DNA of 10,880 nt from Chloroflexia bacterium (GTDB lineage: Bacteria > Chloroflexota > Chloroflexia > QHBQ01 > JADMIH01): positions 1-10,880 of the forward strand of contig JAICKM010000171.1 in assembly GCA_025927935.1 (NCBI GenBank), in the 5' to 3' direction. Under the pieces are notes generated by a model. That model saw only the letters and a list, made by a program, of their open reading frames with translations, searched no databases and was not told where the DNA came from. Within the stretch, counting starts at the first letter, position 1, and the number at the start of each line of letters is the position of its first letter. Shown here in pieces: positions 1 through 5,625 of the stretch. The translations under genes were made by a program, and so were the position numbers.

Positions 1-651
1 GGCCTGCGCGGCGACCGCCTGGGTATCCTCTACCCAGCCATCTACGAGATGCAGGTGCGCGCGCTGCTCAACGCCGCCGCCAAGCTGACCAAGAGCGGCA
101 AGAAGGTCCATGTCGAGATCATGATCCCGCTCACGGGCACGGAGAAAGAGCTGGAAGTCATGCGCAAGCTGGTCGACCGCGCCGCCGCCGAGGTGGAGAA
201 GGCGCAGGGCGGGCCGGTGGCCTTCAAGTATGGCACCATGATCGAGGTGCCGCGCGCCGCGCTGGTGGCCGGGAGGCTGGCCCAAACCGCCGAGTTCTTC
301 TCCTTCGGCACCAACGACCTGACCCAGACGACGTTCGGCTACAGCCGCGACGACGCCGAGGGCAAGTTCCTGCTCCAGTACGTCGAGATGGGCGTGCTGC
401 CGGTCAACCCCTTCCAGACGCTCGACCGCGACGGCGTGGGCCGCCTGGTCGAGATCGCCGTGAAGGAAGGCCGCGAGACCCGCCCCGATCTCAAGGTCGG
501 CATCTGCGGTGAGCACGGCGGCGATCCCGACTCGATTGCCTTCTGCCACCAGGTTGGCCTGAACTATGTCTCGTGCAGCCCGTTCCGCGTGCCCGTCGCC
601 CGCCTGGCGGCGGCGCAGGCGGTGCTGGCAACCACCGAGCGCGACCGCTAA
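1..651 (+). CDS. ppdK: Pyruvate, phosphate dikinase, C-terminal part (5' end outside window)
   Basis: The frame is open from base 1 and ends at TAA 649-651, giving 216 residues of the C-terminal PEP/pyruvate-binding TIM-barrel domain; about three quarters of the usual ~880-residue enzyme lies upstream. PPDK interconverts pyruvate + ATP + phosphate and PEP + AMP + diphosphate in the cytoplasm, using N-terminal ATP-grasp and central phosphohistidine domains that are not visible here. Family signatures seen are YPAIYEMQ (fragment residues 11-18), KYGTMIEVPRAAL (76-88), the GTNDLTQTTFGYSRDD segment (103-118, with the Asn-Asp pair at 105-106), FQTLD (138-142) and GICGEHGGDP (167-176), whose Cys169 corresponds to the catalytic acid/base cysteine. 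The sequence then runs through the SCSPFRVPVARLAAAQA tail to a natural C-terminus, so the 3' end is intact. A strong terminator follows within 10 bases. The family assignment is essentially certain; the direction of flux cannot be judged from sequence. Confidence 0.97.
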   Translation, partial: GLRGDRLGILYPAIYEMQVRALLNAAAKLTKSGKKVHVEIMIPLTGTEKELEVMRKLVDRAAAEVEKAQGGPVAFKYGTMIEVPRAALVAGRLAQTAEFFSFGTNDLTQTTFGYSRDDAEGKFLLQYVEMGVLPVNPFQTLDRDGVGRLVEIAVKEGRETRPDLKVGICGEHGGDPDSIAFCHQVGLNYVSCSPFRVPVARLAAAQAVLATTERDR

Positions 652-659
652 CCAACATC

Positions 660-693
660 GGGAGGGGCGCCGCAGGGCGCCCCTCCCCTTTTT
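660..693 (+). terminator. Rho-independent terminator after ppdK
   Basis: A perfect 12-bp GC-rich stem pairs 660-671 with 676-687 around a GCAG tetraloop and is followed by one C and five T residues (689-693). It begins 9 bases after the ppdK stop. This is the clearest intrinsic terminator in the window. It ends only 22 bases before the NUDIX start codon, so that gene either needs read-through or has a very compact promoter. Confidence 0.92.
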
Positions 694-715
694 ACCCGCC
701 CCGCGCACTCCCACT

Positions 716-1174
716 ATGCCCGACCAGACCACTTACGGTGGAACACCCAACCAGATGCGCTCCGGCGCCGCCGCCGCCATCTTCGACGATGCCGGGCGCC
801 TGCTGCTCCAGCAGCGCAGCGACAACGGCTACTGGGGGCTGCCCGGCGGCGGCATGGACCTGGGCGAGTCGGTCGCACAGACGGTGGTGCGCGAAGTGCG
901 CGAGGAAACAGGCTACGAGGTGGAAGTCATCCGCCTGATCGGCGTCTACTCCGACCCAGCGCACTCGGTCATCAACTACCCCGACGGCAACCGCGTGCAG
1001 TCCATCGTCTGCCTGTTCGAGTGCCGCATCACCGGCGGCGCGCCTGCTCTCTCCGACGAAACCACCGCGCTGAATTGGTTCCCCCTCGACGCGCTGCCCC
1101 GCCCCTTCACGCCCAACCACATCATCCGCATCCAGGACATCCTGGCACAGCAAACGGCGGCGTTCTTCCGCTAA
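716..1174 (+). CDS. NUDIX hydrolase (MutT-like)
   Basis: A 152-residue single-domain NUDIX protein. The complete Nudix box GX5EX7REUXEEXGU runs from Gly45 to Tyr67 (GGMDLGE followed by REVREETGY); Glu60, Glu63 and Glu64 are the expected divalent-metal ligands. Preceding it is the usual LLLQQRSDNGYWGLPGG strand-turn, and the length is typical. Family members cleave nucleoside diphosphates linked to another group X (oxidised or non-canonical dNTPs, ADP-ribose, NDP-sugars); the substrate cannot be told from sequence. The ATG at 716 gives a natural N-terminus for the family. A longer reading from 566 would run through the ppdK 3' end and terminator and is rejected. No clear Shine-Dalgarno sequence precedes 716. 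The stop (TAA 1172-1174) overlaps the stop of the convergent acetyltransferase gene. A house-cleaning role near dgt is possible but is only inference. Confidence 0.93.
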   Translation: MPDQTTYGGTPNQMRSGAAAAIFDDAGRLLLQQRSDNGYWGLPGGGMDLGESVAQTVVREVREETGYEVEVIRLIGVYSDPAHSVINYPDGNRVQSIVCLFECRITGGAPALSDETTALNWFPLDALPRPFTPNHIIRIQDILAQQTAAFFR

Positions 1175-1656
1175 CGGTCGATCTTCATCATATACGCCCG
1201 CTTGCCCTCATCCGTGGGCACAGTTTCGTAGTGGCGGAAGCCCGCCTTCTCATAGCAGCGGATCGCGCGGGCATTCTCCGGCGCCGGGTCGAGGATGATC
1301 CGGCGCGGGTTCTGGCGCGCGATCACCAGTTGGAGGAACGCCCGGACCGCCGCCGTGCCCAGGCCGCGATTGAGCAAATCGGCTTCCCCGATGAATTGAT
1401 CGATGCCCACCACGCCCTCATCCTCCAGATAAGACTGAAAATAGCCGATGGGCCGGGCCGCGTCCGTGCTTCCGGCTTCCTGGGATAGGAGAATGAAGCG
1501 CTCGGCATCCGGGTCGCTGTAGTGCGCGGCCACTTTTTCGAGCGTGTCGTCGCCGTCATCCCACCACTCTTTGACATGCGGGCGCTGCAACCAGTCGAGC
1601 AGGAGCGGGTAGTCATCCGGCGTGAGGGGCCGGAAACTGAGTTCGAGGTTATCCAT
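1171..1656 (-). CDS. GNAT N-acetyltransferase, aminoglycoside 6'-acetyltransferase-like (Acetyltransf_8 type)
   Basis: A 161-residue single GNAT domain that transfers an acetyl group from acetyl-CoA to an amine. Visible features are the N-terminal LSFRPLTPDDYPLLLDWLQRPHV helix-strand-helix (residues 6-28), the WW pair at 31-32, the central GIDQFIGEADLLNRGLGT block (84-101) containing the acetyl-CoA pyrophosphate loop (RGLG), the conserved DPAPENARAIRCYEKAGF segment (123-140) and a C-terminal strand. The combination IDQFIGE...NRGLGT with DPxPxNxRAIRxYEKAGF is characteristic of the AAC(6')/siderophore-type GNAT branch, but actual drug acetylation is not implied. I chose ATG 1656-1654 because it overlaps the methyltransferase stop as TGATG, a translational-coupling arrangement. 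ATG at 1665 and GTG at 1680 are in-frame alternatives adding 3 or 8 residues inside the methyltransferase gene. The stop (TAG 1173-1171) overlaps the NUDIX stop. Confidence 0.9.
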   Translation of the reverse strand: MDNLELSFRPLTPDDYPLLLDWLQRPHVKEWWDDGDDTLEKVAAHYSDPDAERFILLSQEAGSTDAARPIGYFQSYLEDEGVVGIDQFIGEADLLNRGLGTAAVRAFLQLVIARQNPRRIILDPAPENARAIRCYEKAGFRHYETVPTDEGKRAYMMKIDR

Positions 1657-2444
1657 CAGGCGCATCCCGGCACACCCCACGTGACGGTCGCCACCACCTC
1701 CAGGTGGACCTGTCCATCAGGGCAGAACGGCGCCAACAGGGCGCCCACCGCGGCGTCGAATTCCGCCGCAACCTCTAGAGTCATCCGCTCGCGGGAAAAA
1801 CCGTTCATGGCGTGGAACGATTCGACATACCCGGCGATAGGCTGGGCGAACGAGATCGGCGCCGTTACTTGCGTGCTGCGCACGTGGAACAGGCCGCGCG
1901 ATGCCAGTTCCGTCACAATATCGTAGGGCACGTAGTCCCGGTTGGTGGAGTAGCGGTCGATGATATGCTGTAACTCGGCGGCCCAGGGCACCGGGCGGGC
2001 TTCGGGGGAGAGCAAGGCGAGGCAGCCGTGCGCCGCCAGCAGGCGGCGAAACCGGGGCAGCGCCACATCCCAATCCAGCCAGTGGATGCTCGACCCCGCC
2101 GTGATCAGGCCGTAGGGCGGGTCCAGCGGCGCGTCCTCGGCCCGCCCGACGATCCAGCGCAGCCGGGGATTATCGCCGCCCGGCAGCGCCCGACCCCGCG
2201 CGATCATGGCCGCCGACGGATCGACGGCATCGACCCGATCCACTAGCGGCAGCAATGGGCGGGCGATCTCGCCGGTGCCACAGCCCACATCCAGGACCGC
2301 GCGGGGGCCGTCGCCGAGCAACCCGGCTAGGATGGCAAATACGTCCGGTGGGTAGGGAATGCGGTGATGATATGCGCCCGCCACACTGTCGTCGGCGAAC
2401 TGCGCCGCGTACTCCGGTCCCAGGTGTTTAGGCTTTGCGCGCAT
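1656..2444 (-). CDS. Class I SAM-dependent methyltransferase (Methyltransf_11 type)
   Basis: A 262-residue Rossmann-fold methyltransferase. Motif I, the SAM-binding glycine loop LDVGCGTGE, is at residues 51-59. The acidic residue ending strand 2 (VDAVDPS, Asp75) should bind the ribose hydroxyls, RAEDAPL (101-107) matches the adenine-binding motif, and YGLITAGSSIHWLDWDVALPRF (111-132) is the strand-4 region typical of the small-molecule branch. The remaining ~110 residues form a cap that probably defines the acceptor, which I cannot identify. The start at 2444 is well supported by AAGGAG (minus strand, 2456-2451) six bases upstream. The gene ends in TGATG, overlapping the acetyltransferase start, so the two are probably co-translated and may act on the same or related substrates (inference). 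A GC-rich hairpin separates it from the beta-propeller gene upstream, and no convincing promoter is visible in that gap. Confidence 0.92.
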   Translation of the reverse strand: MRAKPKHLGPEYAAQFADDSVAGAYHHRIPYPPDVFAILAGLLGDGPRAVLDVGCGTGEIARPLLPLVDRVDAVDPSAAMIARGRALPGGDNPRLRWIVGRAEDAPLDPPYGLITAGSSIHWLDWDVALPRFRRLLAAHGCLALLSPEARPVPWAAELQHIIDRYSTNRDYVPYDIVTELASRGLFHVRSTQVTAPISFAQPIAGYVESFHAMNGFSRERMTLEVAAEFDAAVGALLAPFCPDGQVHLEVVATVTWGVPGCA

Positions 2445-2482
2445 GGGTCGCTCCTTCGCCGCATGATTGCGAAAGGACGGGG

Positions 2483-2509
2483 CGGGGGCGGGTTTACCAC
2501 CCGCCCCCG
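2483..2509 (-). terminator. GC-rich hairpin after the beta-propeller gene (weak terminator or processing site)
   Basis: Bases 2483-2492 and 2500-2509 form a perfect 10-bp GC stem (11 bp if T2493-A2499 pairs) around a short loop. It lies 35 bases past the stop of the beta-propeller gene and about 40 bases before the methyltransferase start. Neither strand has a clean T-run after the stem; on the minus strand the next bases are C-rich with one TTT. It may be an inefficient terminator, or an mRNA-stabilising hairpin inside a four-gene transcript. Confidence 0.5.
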
Positions 2510-2543
2510 ATGCCGGAGTTCTATATTATGGTCCGCGCCGGCC

Positions 2544-3866
2544 TTATTTGGTCACGTCGACCACGGTCGGCTGGCGGCCGGGGGCCGGGCCGTTGTCTTG
2601 CAGGACCAGAATGGCGTGCGGCCCGCTGCTCTGCACATAGAGCCGCGGCGCGCTCGCGCTGGGCAAGATGTTGAGCGCGGGAACGGTGTTCAGCACGAGG
2701 TCGTCGTGCGCGGCCAGCTTATCGCCGAGCGAGTAGGCGACGACCCGGCCCGGCGATTGCGGCACGGCCAGGTAAACACGCTGCCGGCCCCCGCCGTAGG
2801 CGAGCAAGCAGGGGCAGCCGTCGTGCGTGAGCTTGGCCGCCACCTGCCAATTGCCCGCATCGAGGACCACCATCTCGGGTACGAGCGGGATAGACTGGGG
2901 CTGGCGCCAGGCGAAGAGCCGCCGGCCACTGCCGTCGAACAGGGGGAACAACGGCTCGAAGCCGAGTTGGATCGGCCCGCCGAAGCTGTCGCTGCGCATA
3001 TCCATCGGCAACAGGCCGTCGCGCCCAGTGAGGTAGAGCGTCGTGCCGTCCACGAACGCGCTATCGGCGGACCACCCGCTGGGGATCTTGATCCCCTTCG
3101 TCGTCACTTTCTGCAAGTCGAGCATCCGCAGCAACGGCCCCCCGCTGCCCGGCTGATCGCGCAGCAAGCCGTACAGCTTGGTGCCGTCAGGGTTCAGGAA
3201 GGCCCGCTCGATGGGCTGGCCCAGGTTGAAAGAGCGCGTCTCGGCCAGCGCGTTGCTGTCGATAACCGCGATGCGCCCGTTGGGCGCGACCACGTAGATC
3301 CGCTGGGTGGGGCCATGCACGAGCACGGGCACCGGGGCCACCGTGTCCAGCGTCATGCCCTCCAGGTCCAGCGGGATATCCTTTTGCTTTTGTAGATTCG
3401 TTTCGTCATAGACGCCGAGGATGCCCCGGCCCGCGCCGTTGGTGGTCATCACATAGAGCCGGTGCGTCTGCGGGTCCGTGGCGGCAGGCTGCGGCCCGCC
3501 CGCGCCGGGATCGAGTCCCGGAACATCAATGGCGCCGACATAGGCCAGGCCCGGCGGAGTCGGGGTAGCCGTAGCCGTGCTGGTTGGCGTGGCGGTCGGC
3601 GTGCTGGTGGCCGTCGGCGGGGGCGCTGTCGGCGCGGCGGTAATGTTGGGGGCGGCCGGCGCGCTGGTCGGTACCAGGGCGACGGCGGTGGCAGCGGGCG
3701 GCCCGCTCGCATCCGGGGTGGCCGTCACCACAATCGGCGTCCCCGCCGACAGGGTGATGCCGAACGGCGGCCAGCGCAGATTGTCGGTCATCGCCAGCAG
3801 GCCGCCCACGACGACGACAAGCAGGATCAGCAAGACCAGTGAGCCAAAAGGTGTTAATCTACCCAT
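2544..3866 (-). CDS. Membrane-anchored, stalked seven-bladed beta-propeller protein (YVTN/NHL-like)
   Basis: A 440-residue exported protein in three parts. Residues 8-25 form one hydrophobic segment (VLLILLVVVVGG) after a short positive N-terminus; no lipobox cysteine follows, so it is probably an uncleaved anchor or a signal peptide. Residues about 50-105 are a Thr/Pro/Ala-rich linker that would lift the domain off the membrane. Residues about 107-440 hold seven similar strand motifs, RLYV 137, RIYV 189, KLYG 230, TLYL 276, RLFA 317, RVYL 363 and RLYV 408, spaced 40-53 residues apart, matching a seven-bladed propeller. Propellers of this kind bind ligands or proteins outside the cell; no catalytic residues are evident. 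A Cys-Pro-Cys at 351-353 could form a disulfide or bind metal. The gene starts 15 bases after the stop of the upstream membrane-protein gene, suggesting co-transcription. The start has only a weak Shine-Dalgarno sequence. Function is unknown. Confidence 0.86.
   Translation of the reverse strand: MGRLTPFGSLVLLILLVVVVGGLLAMTDNLRWPPFGITLSAGTPIVVTATPDASGPPAATAVALVPTSAPAAPNITAAPTAPPPTATSTPTATPTSTATATPTPPGLAYVGAIDVPGLDPGAGGPQPAATDPQTHRLYVMTTNGAGRGILGVYDETNLQKQKDIPLDLEGMTLDTVAPVPVLVHGPTQRIYVVAPNGRIAVIDSNALAETRSFNLGQPIERAFLNPDGTKLYGLLRDQPGSGGPLLRMLDLQKVTTKGIKIPSGWSADSAFVDGTTLYLTGRDGLLPMDMRSDSFGGPIQLGFEPLFPLFDGSGRRLFAWRQPQSIPLVPEMVVLDAGNWQVAAKLTHDGCPCLLAYGGGRQRVYLAVPQSPGRVVAYSLGDKLAAHDDLVLNTVPALNILPSASAPRLYVQSSGPHAILVLQDNGPAPGRQPTVVDVTK
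3552..3719 (-). repeat. Low-complexity Thr/Pro/Ala-coding tract (stalk of the propeller protein)
   Basis: This stretch codes for residues 50-105 of the propeller protein and consists largely of Ala, Thr and Pro codons, with the most repetitive part (alternating Thr-Pro/Thr-Ala units) at 3552-3638. Such tracts expand and contract by slippage, so length differences between strains are likely. Stalks of this kind are common in cell-surface proteins of Chloroflexota. Confidence 0.7.
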
Positions 3867-3881
3867 AAACAGAAGGACCCT

Positions 3882-4319
3882 CTAGAGTGCCAGCGCCGCG
3901 GTGATCGCCGGAGTCAGGCGGACCAGGAAGTCGTGCAACGGTTCCAGAGCCAACCCTACCAGGACCCAGAGCGGCGCGTAATCGAAGCGCGTATAGCCGC
4001 GCCAGTGCCAGCGCGCGTGCGCGCTGTAGTCCCACGGACACCGACCTGTCAGCCGCTCCAACAGCCAGCCGGTCAGGGTTTCGATGCCCATGATGCCCGC
4101 GGCATACACGAGACCGCGCAGCGGCCAGGCCACGCCCGCCGTCCGTAAGGCATCATGCAGCGGTTCGTACAGCGGGGCCACCAGGCCATAAATCAAAAAC
4201 ATCCAGAGGTACGTATGGCCGGGCAACCGCCAATCAATGGGGCGGCGCTTGGGCAGGGCGGTCCAGAGAATTTCCATGCACCAGCCCAGCAGGCCATAAA
4301 TCACGAAGCGCACGACCAT
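3882..4319 (-). CDS. CmpB/TMEM229-family integral membrane protein (annotated elsewhere as putative ABC-transporter type IV)
   Basis: A 145-residue multi-helix membrane protein. Hydrophobic segments lie at about residues 4-21, 36-53, 67-88 and 114-132, giving four likely helices. Motifs match the CmpB/TMEM229 family as I know it: an N-terminal GLLGWCMEILWTA helix (9-21), PGHTYLWMFLIYG (33-45), an intramembrane acidic helix with GIETLTGWLLE (78-88), the signature CPWDYS (94-99), and FDYAPLW (112-118). CPWDYS followed by a hydrophobic, aromatic exit helix is shared with animal TMEM229 proteins. No ATP-binding partner is nearby, so the Pfam-style transporter label is not supported by context. 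The start at 4319 has GGAGAGG about 10 bases upstream. A candidate promoter precedes it, and the propeller gene follows after 15 bases, suggesting a two-protein envelope unit (inference). Molecular function is unknown. Confidence 0.85.
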   Translation of the reverse strand: MVVRFVIYGLLGWCMEILWTALPKRRPIDWRLPGHTYLWMFLIYGLVAPLYEPLHDALRTAGVAWPLRGLVYAAGIMGIETLTGWLLERLTGRCPWDYSAHARWHWRGYTRFDYAPLWVLVGLALEPLHDFLVRLTPAITAALAL

Positions 4320-4363
4320 TCGTTGCGTACCTCTCCGGGGAGGGTGCCCCTCTCCCGCCCGTC

Positions 4364-4392
4364 AGCATACCACACCCGGCGGGCGCCCGCAA
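4364..4392 (-). promoter_or_regulatory. Candidate promoter for the minus-strand envelope operon
   Basis: On the minus strand TTGCGG (4392-4387) is separated by exactly 17 bases from TATGCT (4369-4364), which is preceded by TGG, an extended -10 signature. Transcription would begin near 4357, leaving a leader of about 38 bases containing the Shine-Dalgarno sequence. The -35 match is poor (3 of 6), so this is tentative. Confidence 0.42.
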
Positions 4393-4478
4393 GGGAACAA
4401 CTGGGAGCGTGTGTGCGGCCCGCTGTTGCATCCCGGTGGACGGCGCCCGGCAACTCAAGCCGCAAGCTACATCAGGCA

Positions 4479-4526
4479 AAGCCCGCCTGCGTGGCCGAGC
4501 GTCGAAGCCCGCGCAGGCGGGCTTCG
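4479..4526. repeat. GC-rich palindromic intergenic element with two alternative hairpins
   Basis: Arm 4479-4491 is the exact reverse complement of 4514-4526's overlapping arm 4512-4524 (13 bp, 20-base loop). The middle arm 4503-4512 is the exact reverse complement of 4517-4526 (10 bp, GCAG tetraloop). The right arm is shared, so only one hairpin can form at a time. A further 6-bp hairpin follows at 4539-4553. The element lies in the 282-base divergent gap 4320-4601, in which I see no gene. No T-run follows, so it is not a standard terminator. It resembles dispersed palindromic repeats, but only one copy is in the window. Confidence 0.72.
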
Positions 4527-4586
4527 TACTCGTAGCCTGCCCCTTCCAGGGGCCGGGCGGCGCATCTCGGCGGAGACGCGAATATA

Positions 4587-4595
4587 TGGTATAAC
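4587..4595 (+). promoter_or_regulatory. Extended -10 promoter abutting the 4602 start codon (leaderless transcript)
   Basis: TGGTATAAC at 4587-4595 is an extended -10 element (TGn + TATAAC, 5 of 6 matches to TATAAT). Its hexamer ends six bases before the ATG at 4602, so transcription should start at or within a base or two of the start codon and leave no room for a ribosome-binding site. No -35 is recognisable, which is normal for extended -10 promoters. Confidence 0.68.
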
Positions 4596-4601
4596 AAAGC
4601 T

Positions 4602-5009
4602 ATGCGTAACGAAATCGAACAACTGATCGCCGCCTACCGGCAAGCCCGCGGCGAACGCGAGGCCATCGATCGCGACGCCGAGCCGCGCGCCTGGGCACAA
4701 GCCGATCTCGACCTGAGCGCCGCGAGCGGGCAGTTGGGCAACGAGGTCCGCGAGGCCGCCCGCAAGCTGGGCATTGTGCGCGACCTGAGCCGCGCCCTGG
4801 CCGGCACCGGGTTTGCCGTGGCGCGGGTGGCCTTTGTGCCCGAAAGCAGCCATCTGGCCGTGGAATTGAGCGGCGGCCCCGATAATGCCGCAGAAGCACG
4901 ACGCGCCGCCGACCCGGCCACCACCGACCGGGTGCGCACCGTCACCGAGGAGTTTTTCAGCCGCACCGGAGTCGAAGTGGACTTCCCTTATGATCGGTTA
5001 GTGGACTAA
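4602..5009 (+). CDS. Hypothetical protein of 135 aa, upstream partner of a PIN-domain protein
   Basis: I do not recognise this family. The protein is soluble, charged and cysteine-free. Residues 1-65 look helical and heptad-like (EIEQLIAAYRQARGEREAI, then NEVREAARKLGIVRDLSRAL), and may form a coiled coil. Residues 70-91 contain two beta-like segments (FAVARVAFVP and HLAVELSGG), followed by another likely helix (96-121) and a final VEVDFPYD strand, giving an alpha/beta C-terminal half. There is no signal peptide or membrane segment. The codon use is GC-rich like its neighbours. The start is fixed by the extended -10 box just upstream; the only nearby upstream ATG hits a stop after one codon. 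The PIN gene begins 16 bases downstream with its own Shine-Dalgarno sequence, so the two form a likely bicistron. An antitoxin role is possible from position alone, but no ribbon-helix-helix, AbrB or Phd-like motif is visible. Confidence 0.8.
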   Translation: MRNEIEQLIAAYRQARGEREAIDRDAEPRAWAQADLDLSAASGQLGNEVREAARKLGIVRDLSRALAGTGFAVARVAFVPESSHLAVELSGGPDNAAEARRAADPATTDRVRTVTEEFFSRTGVEVDFPYDRLVD

Positions 5010-5025
5010 GCGGAAGGAGATCCCC

Positions 5026-5499
5026 ATGGAGCGCGATCCCGACGCCATCCCTGTCGTCTACCTGGACACCAGCGTGTATGGCCGCCCCTTTGATGATCCC
5101 GCAGTGGGCAGCAACCGGCGCGAGATCCGCGCCGTGCAGACGCTGGTGGACGCCATCCAGCAAGGGGATGCCCAACTGGTCTCGTCCTTCGTCGTGCAGG
5201 ACGAGTGCGCGCGGGCCACGCCCGACGTGCAGGCACTGGAGCTGGCTCTGCGCGAGCTGGCCCAGGCGGTCGTCCCGCCGACGCCGGAAGTCGAGACCCT
5301 GGCCGCCCGGCTTACCACGGAAGCGGGCCTCAAACCGGGCGACAGCCGCCATGTCGCCTGCGCGATCCTGGCCGGGGCCGGCGATTTCCTGTCCTGCACA
5401 CCCCGGCGCATCAGCAAGCAGGCCGCTGTCGAAGCCGTGCTGGGCCATGCCTTCCCGATGATGACACCCAGCGATTTCGTGCGCGAAGTCCTCGTCTAG
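5026..5499 (+). CDS. PIN-domain protein (putative ribonuclease, VapC-like)
   Basis: A 157-residue PIN-like nuclease domain covers almost the whole protein. The first-strand motif VVYLDTSVYGRPFDD (residues 10-24) carries the metal-binding Asp14, QDECAR holds Glu60, and GLKPGDSRHVACAILAGAGDFLSC (101-124) holds Asp106 followed by the usual helix and strand. Three of the four classical acidic residues are thus present. At the fourth site, where relatives usually read T/C-D-D, this protein has CTP, so activity may be weakened or rely on Asp120. PIN proteins of this size are usually Mg-dependent endoribonucleases, often toxins that cleave tRNA or rRNA. The start has AAGGAG (5014-5019) at ideal spacing. 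It follows the 135-aa orphan by 16 bases and is probably co-transcribed with it. A non-toxin role in RNA turnover is equally possible. Confidence 0.87.
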   Translation: MERDPDAIPVVYLDTSVYGRPFDDPAVGSNRREIRAVQTLVDAIQQGDAQLVSSFVVQDECARATPDVQALELALRELAQAVVPPTPEVETLAARLTTEAGLKPGDSRHVACAILAGAGDFLSCTPRRISKQAAVEAVLGHAFPMMTPSDFVREVLV

Positions 5500-5553
5500 T
5501 TGGAGCACTGCTGAGCACGTCACGATTTCCTCACAATTTGCCGTCCCGATTTT

Positions 5554-5589
5554 TGGTAAGGTAAATGGTAAGGTATTCGATGCTATAAT
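5554..5589 (+). promoter_or_regulatory. Distal candidate promoter with 12-bp-period direct repeat
   Basis: TGCTATAAT at 5581-5589 is a perfect extended -10 box. Just upstream, TGGTAAGGTA occurs twice (5554-5563 and 5566-5575), separated by AA, so the copies sit 12 bases apart on nearly the same helix face and cover the -35 position. This looks like a two-site operator for a repressor or activator. Transcription would start near 5596 and give a leader of about 200 bases to dgt. Confidence 0.5.
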
Positions 5590-5625
5590 GCGATGTTTTG
5601 TTCCCAACAATTCATGCTTATACAG

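Noticed and set aside
566..715. Upstream extension of the NUDIX gene to ATG 566
   Set aside because: It would read through the ppdK 3' end and the terminator stem in another frame; the added 50 residues are Arg/Ala/Pro-rich shadow sequence.
2364..3395. 343-codon plus-strand reading frame opposite the propeller gene
   Set aside because: It has no domain, is rich in Arg, His, Gln and Pro, and is the antisense shadow of a gene with a signal anchor and seven propeller motifs.
4409..4626. Two 60-70-codon plus-strand frames in the divergent gap
   Set aside because: They run through the palindromic element, have no ribosome-binding site or coding-like composition, and one overlaps the 4602 gene.
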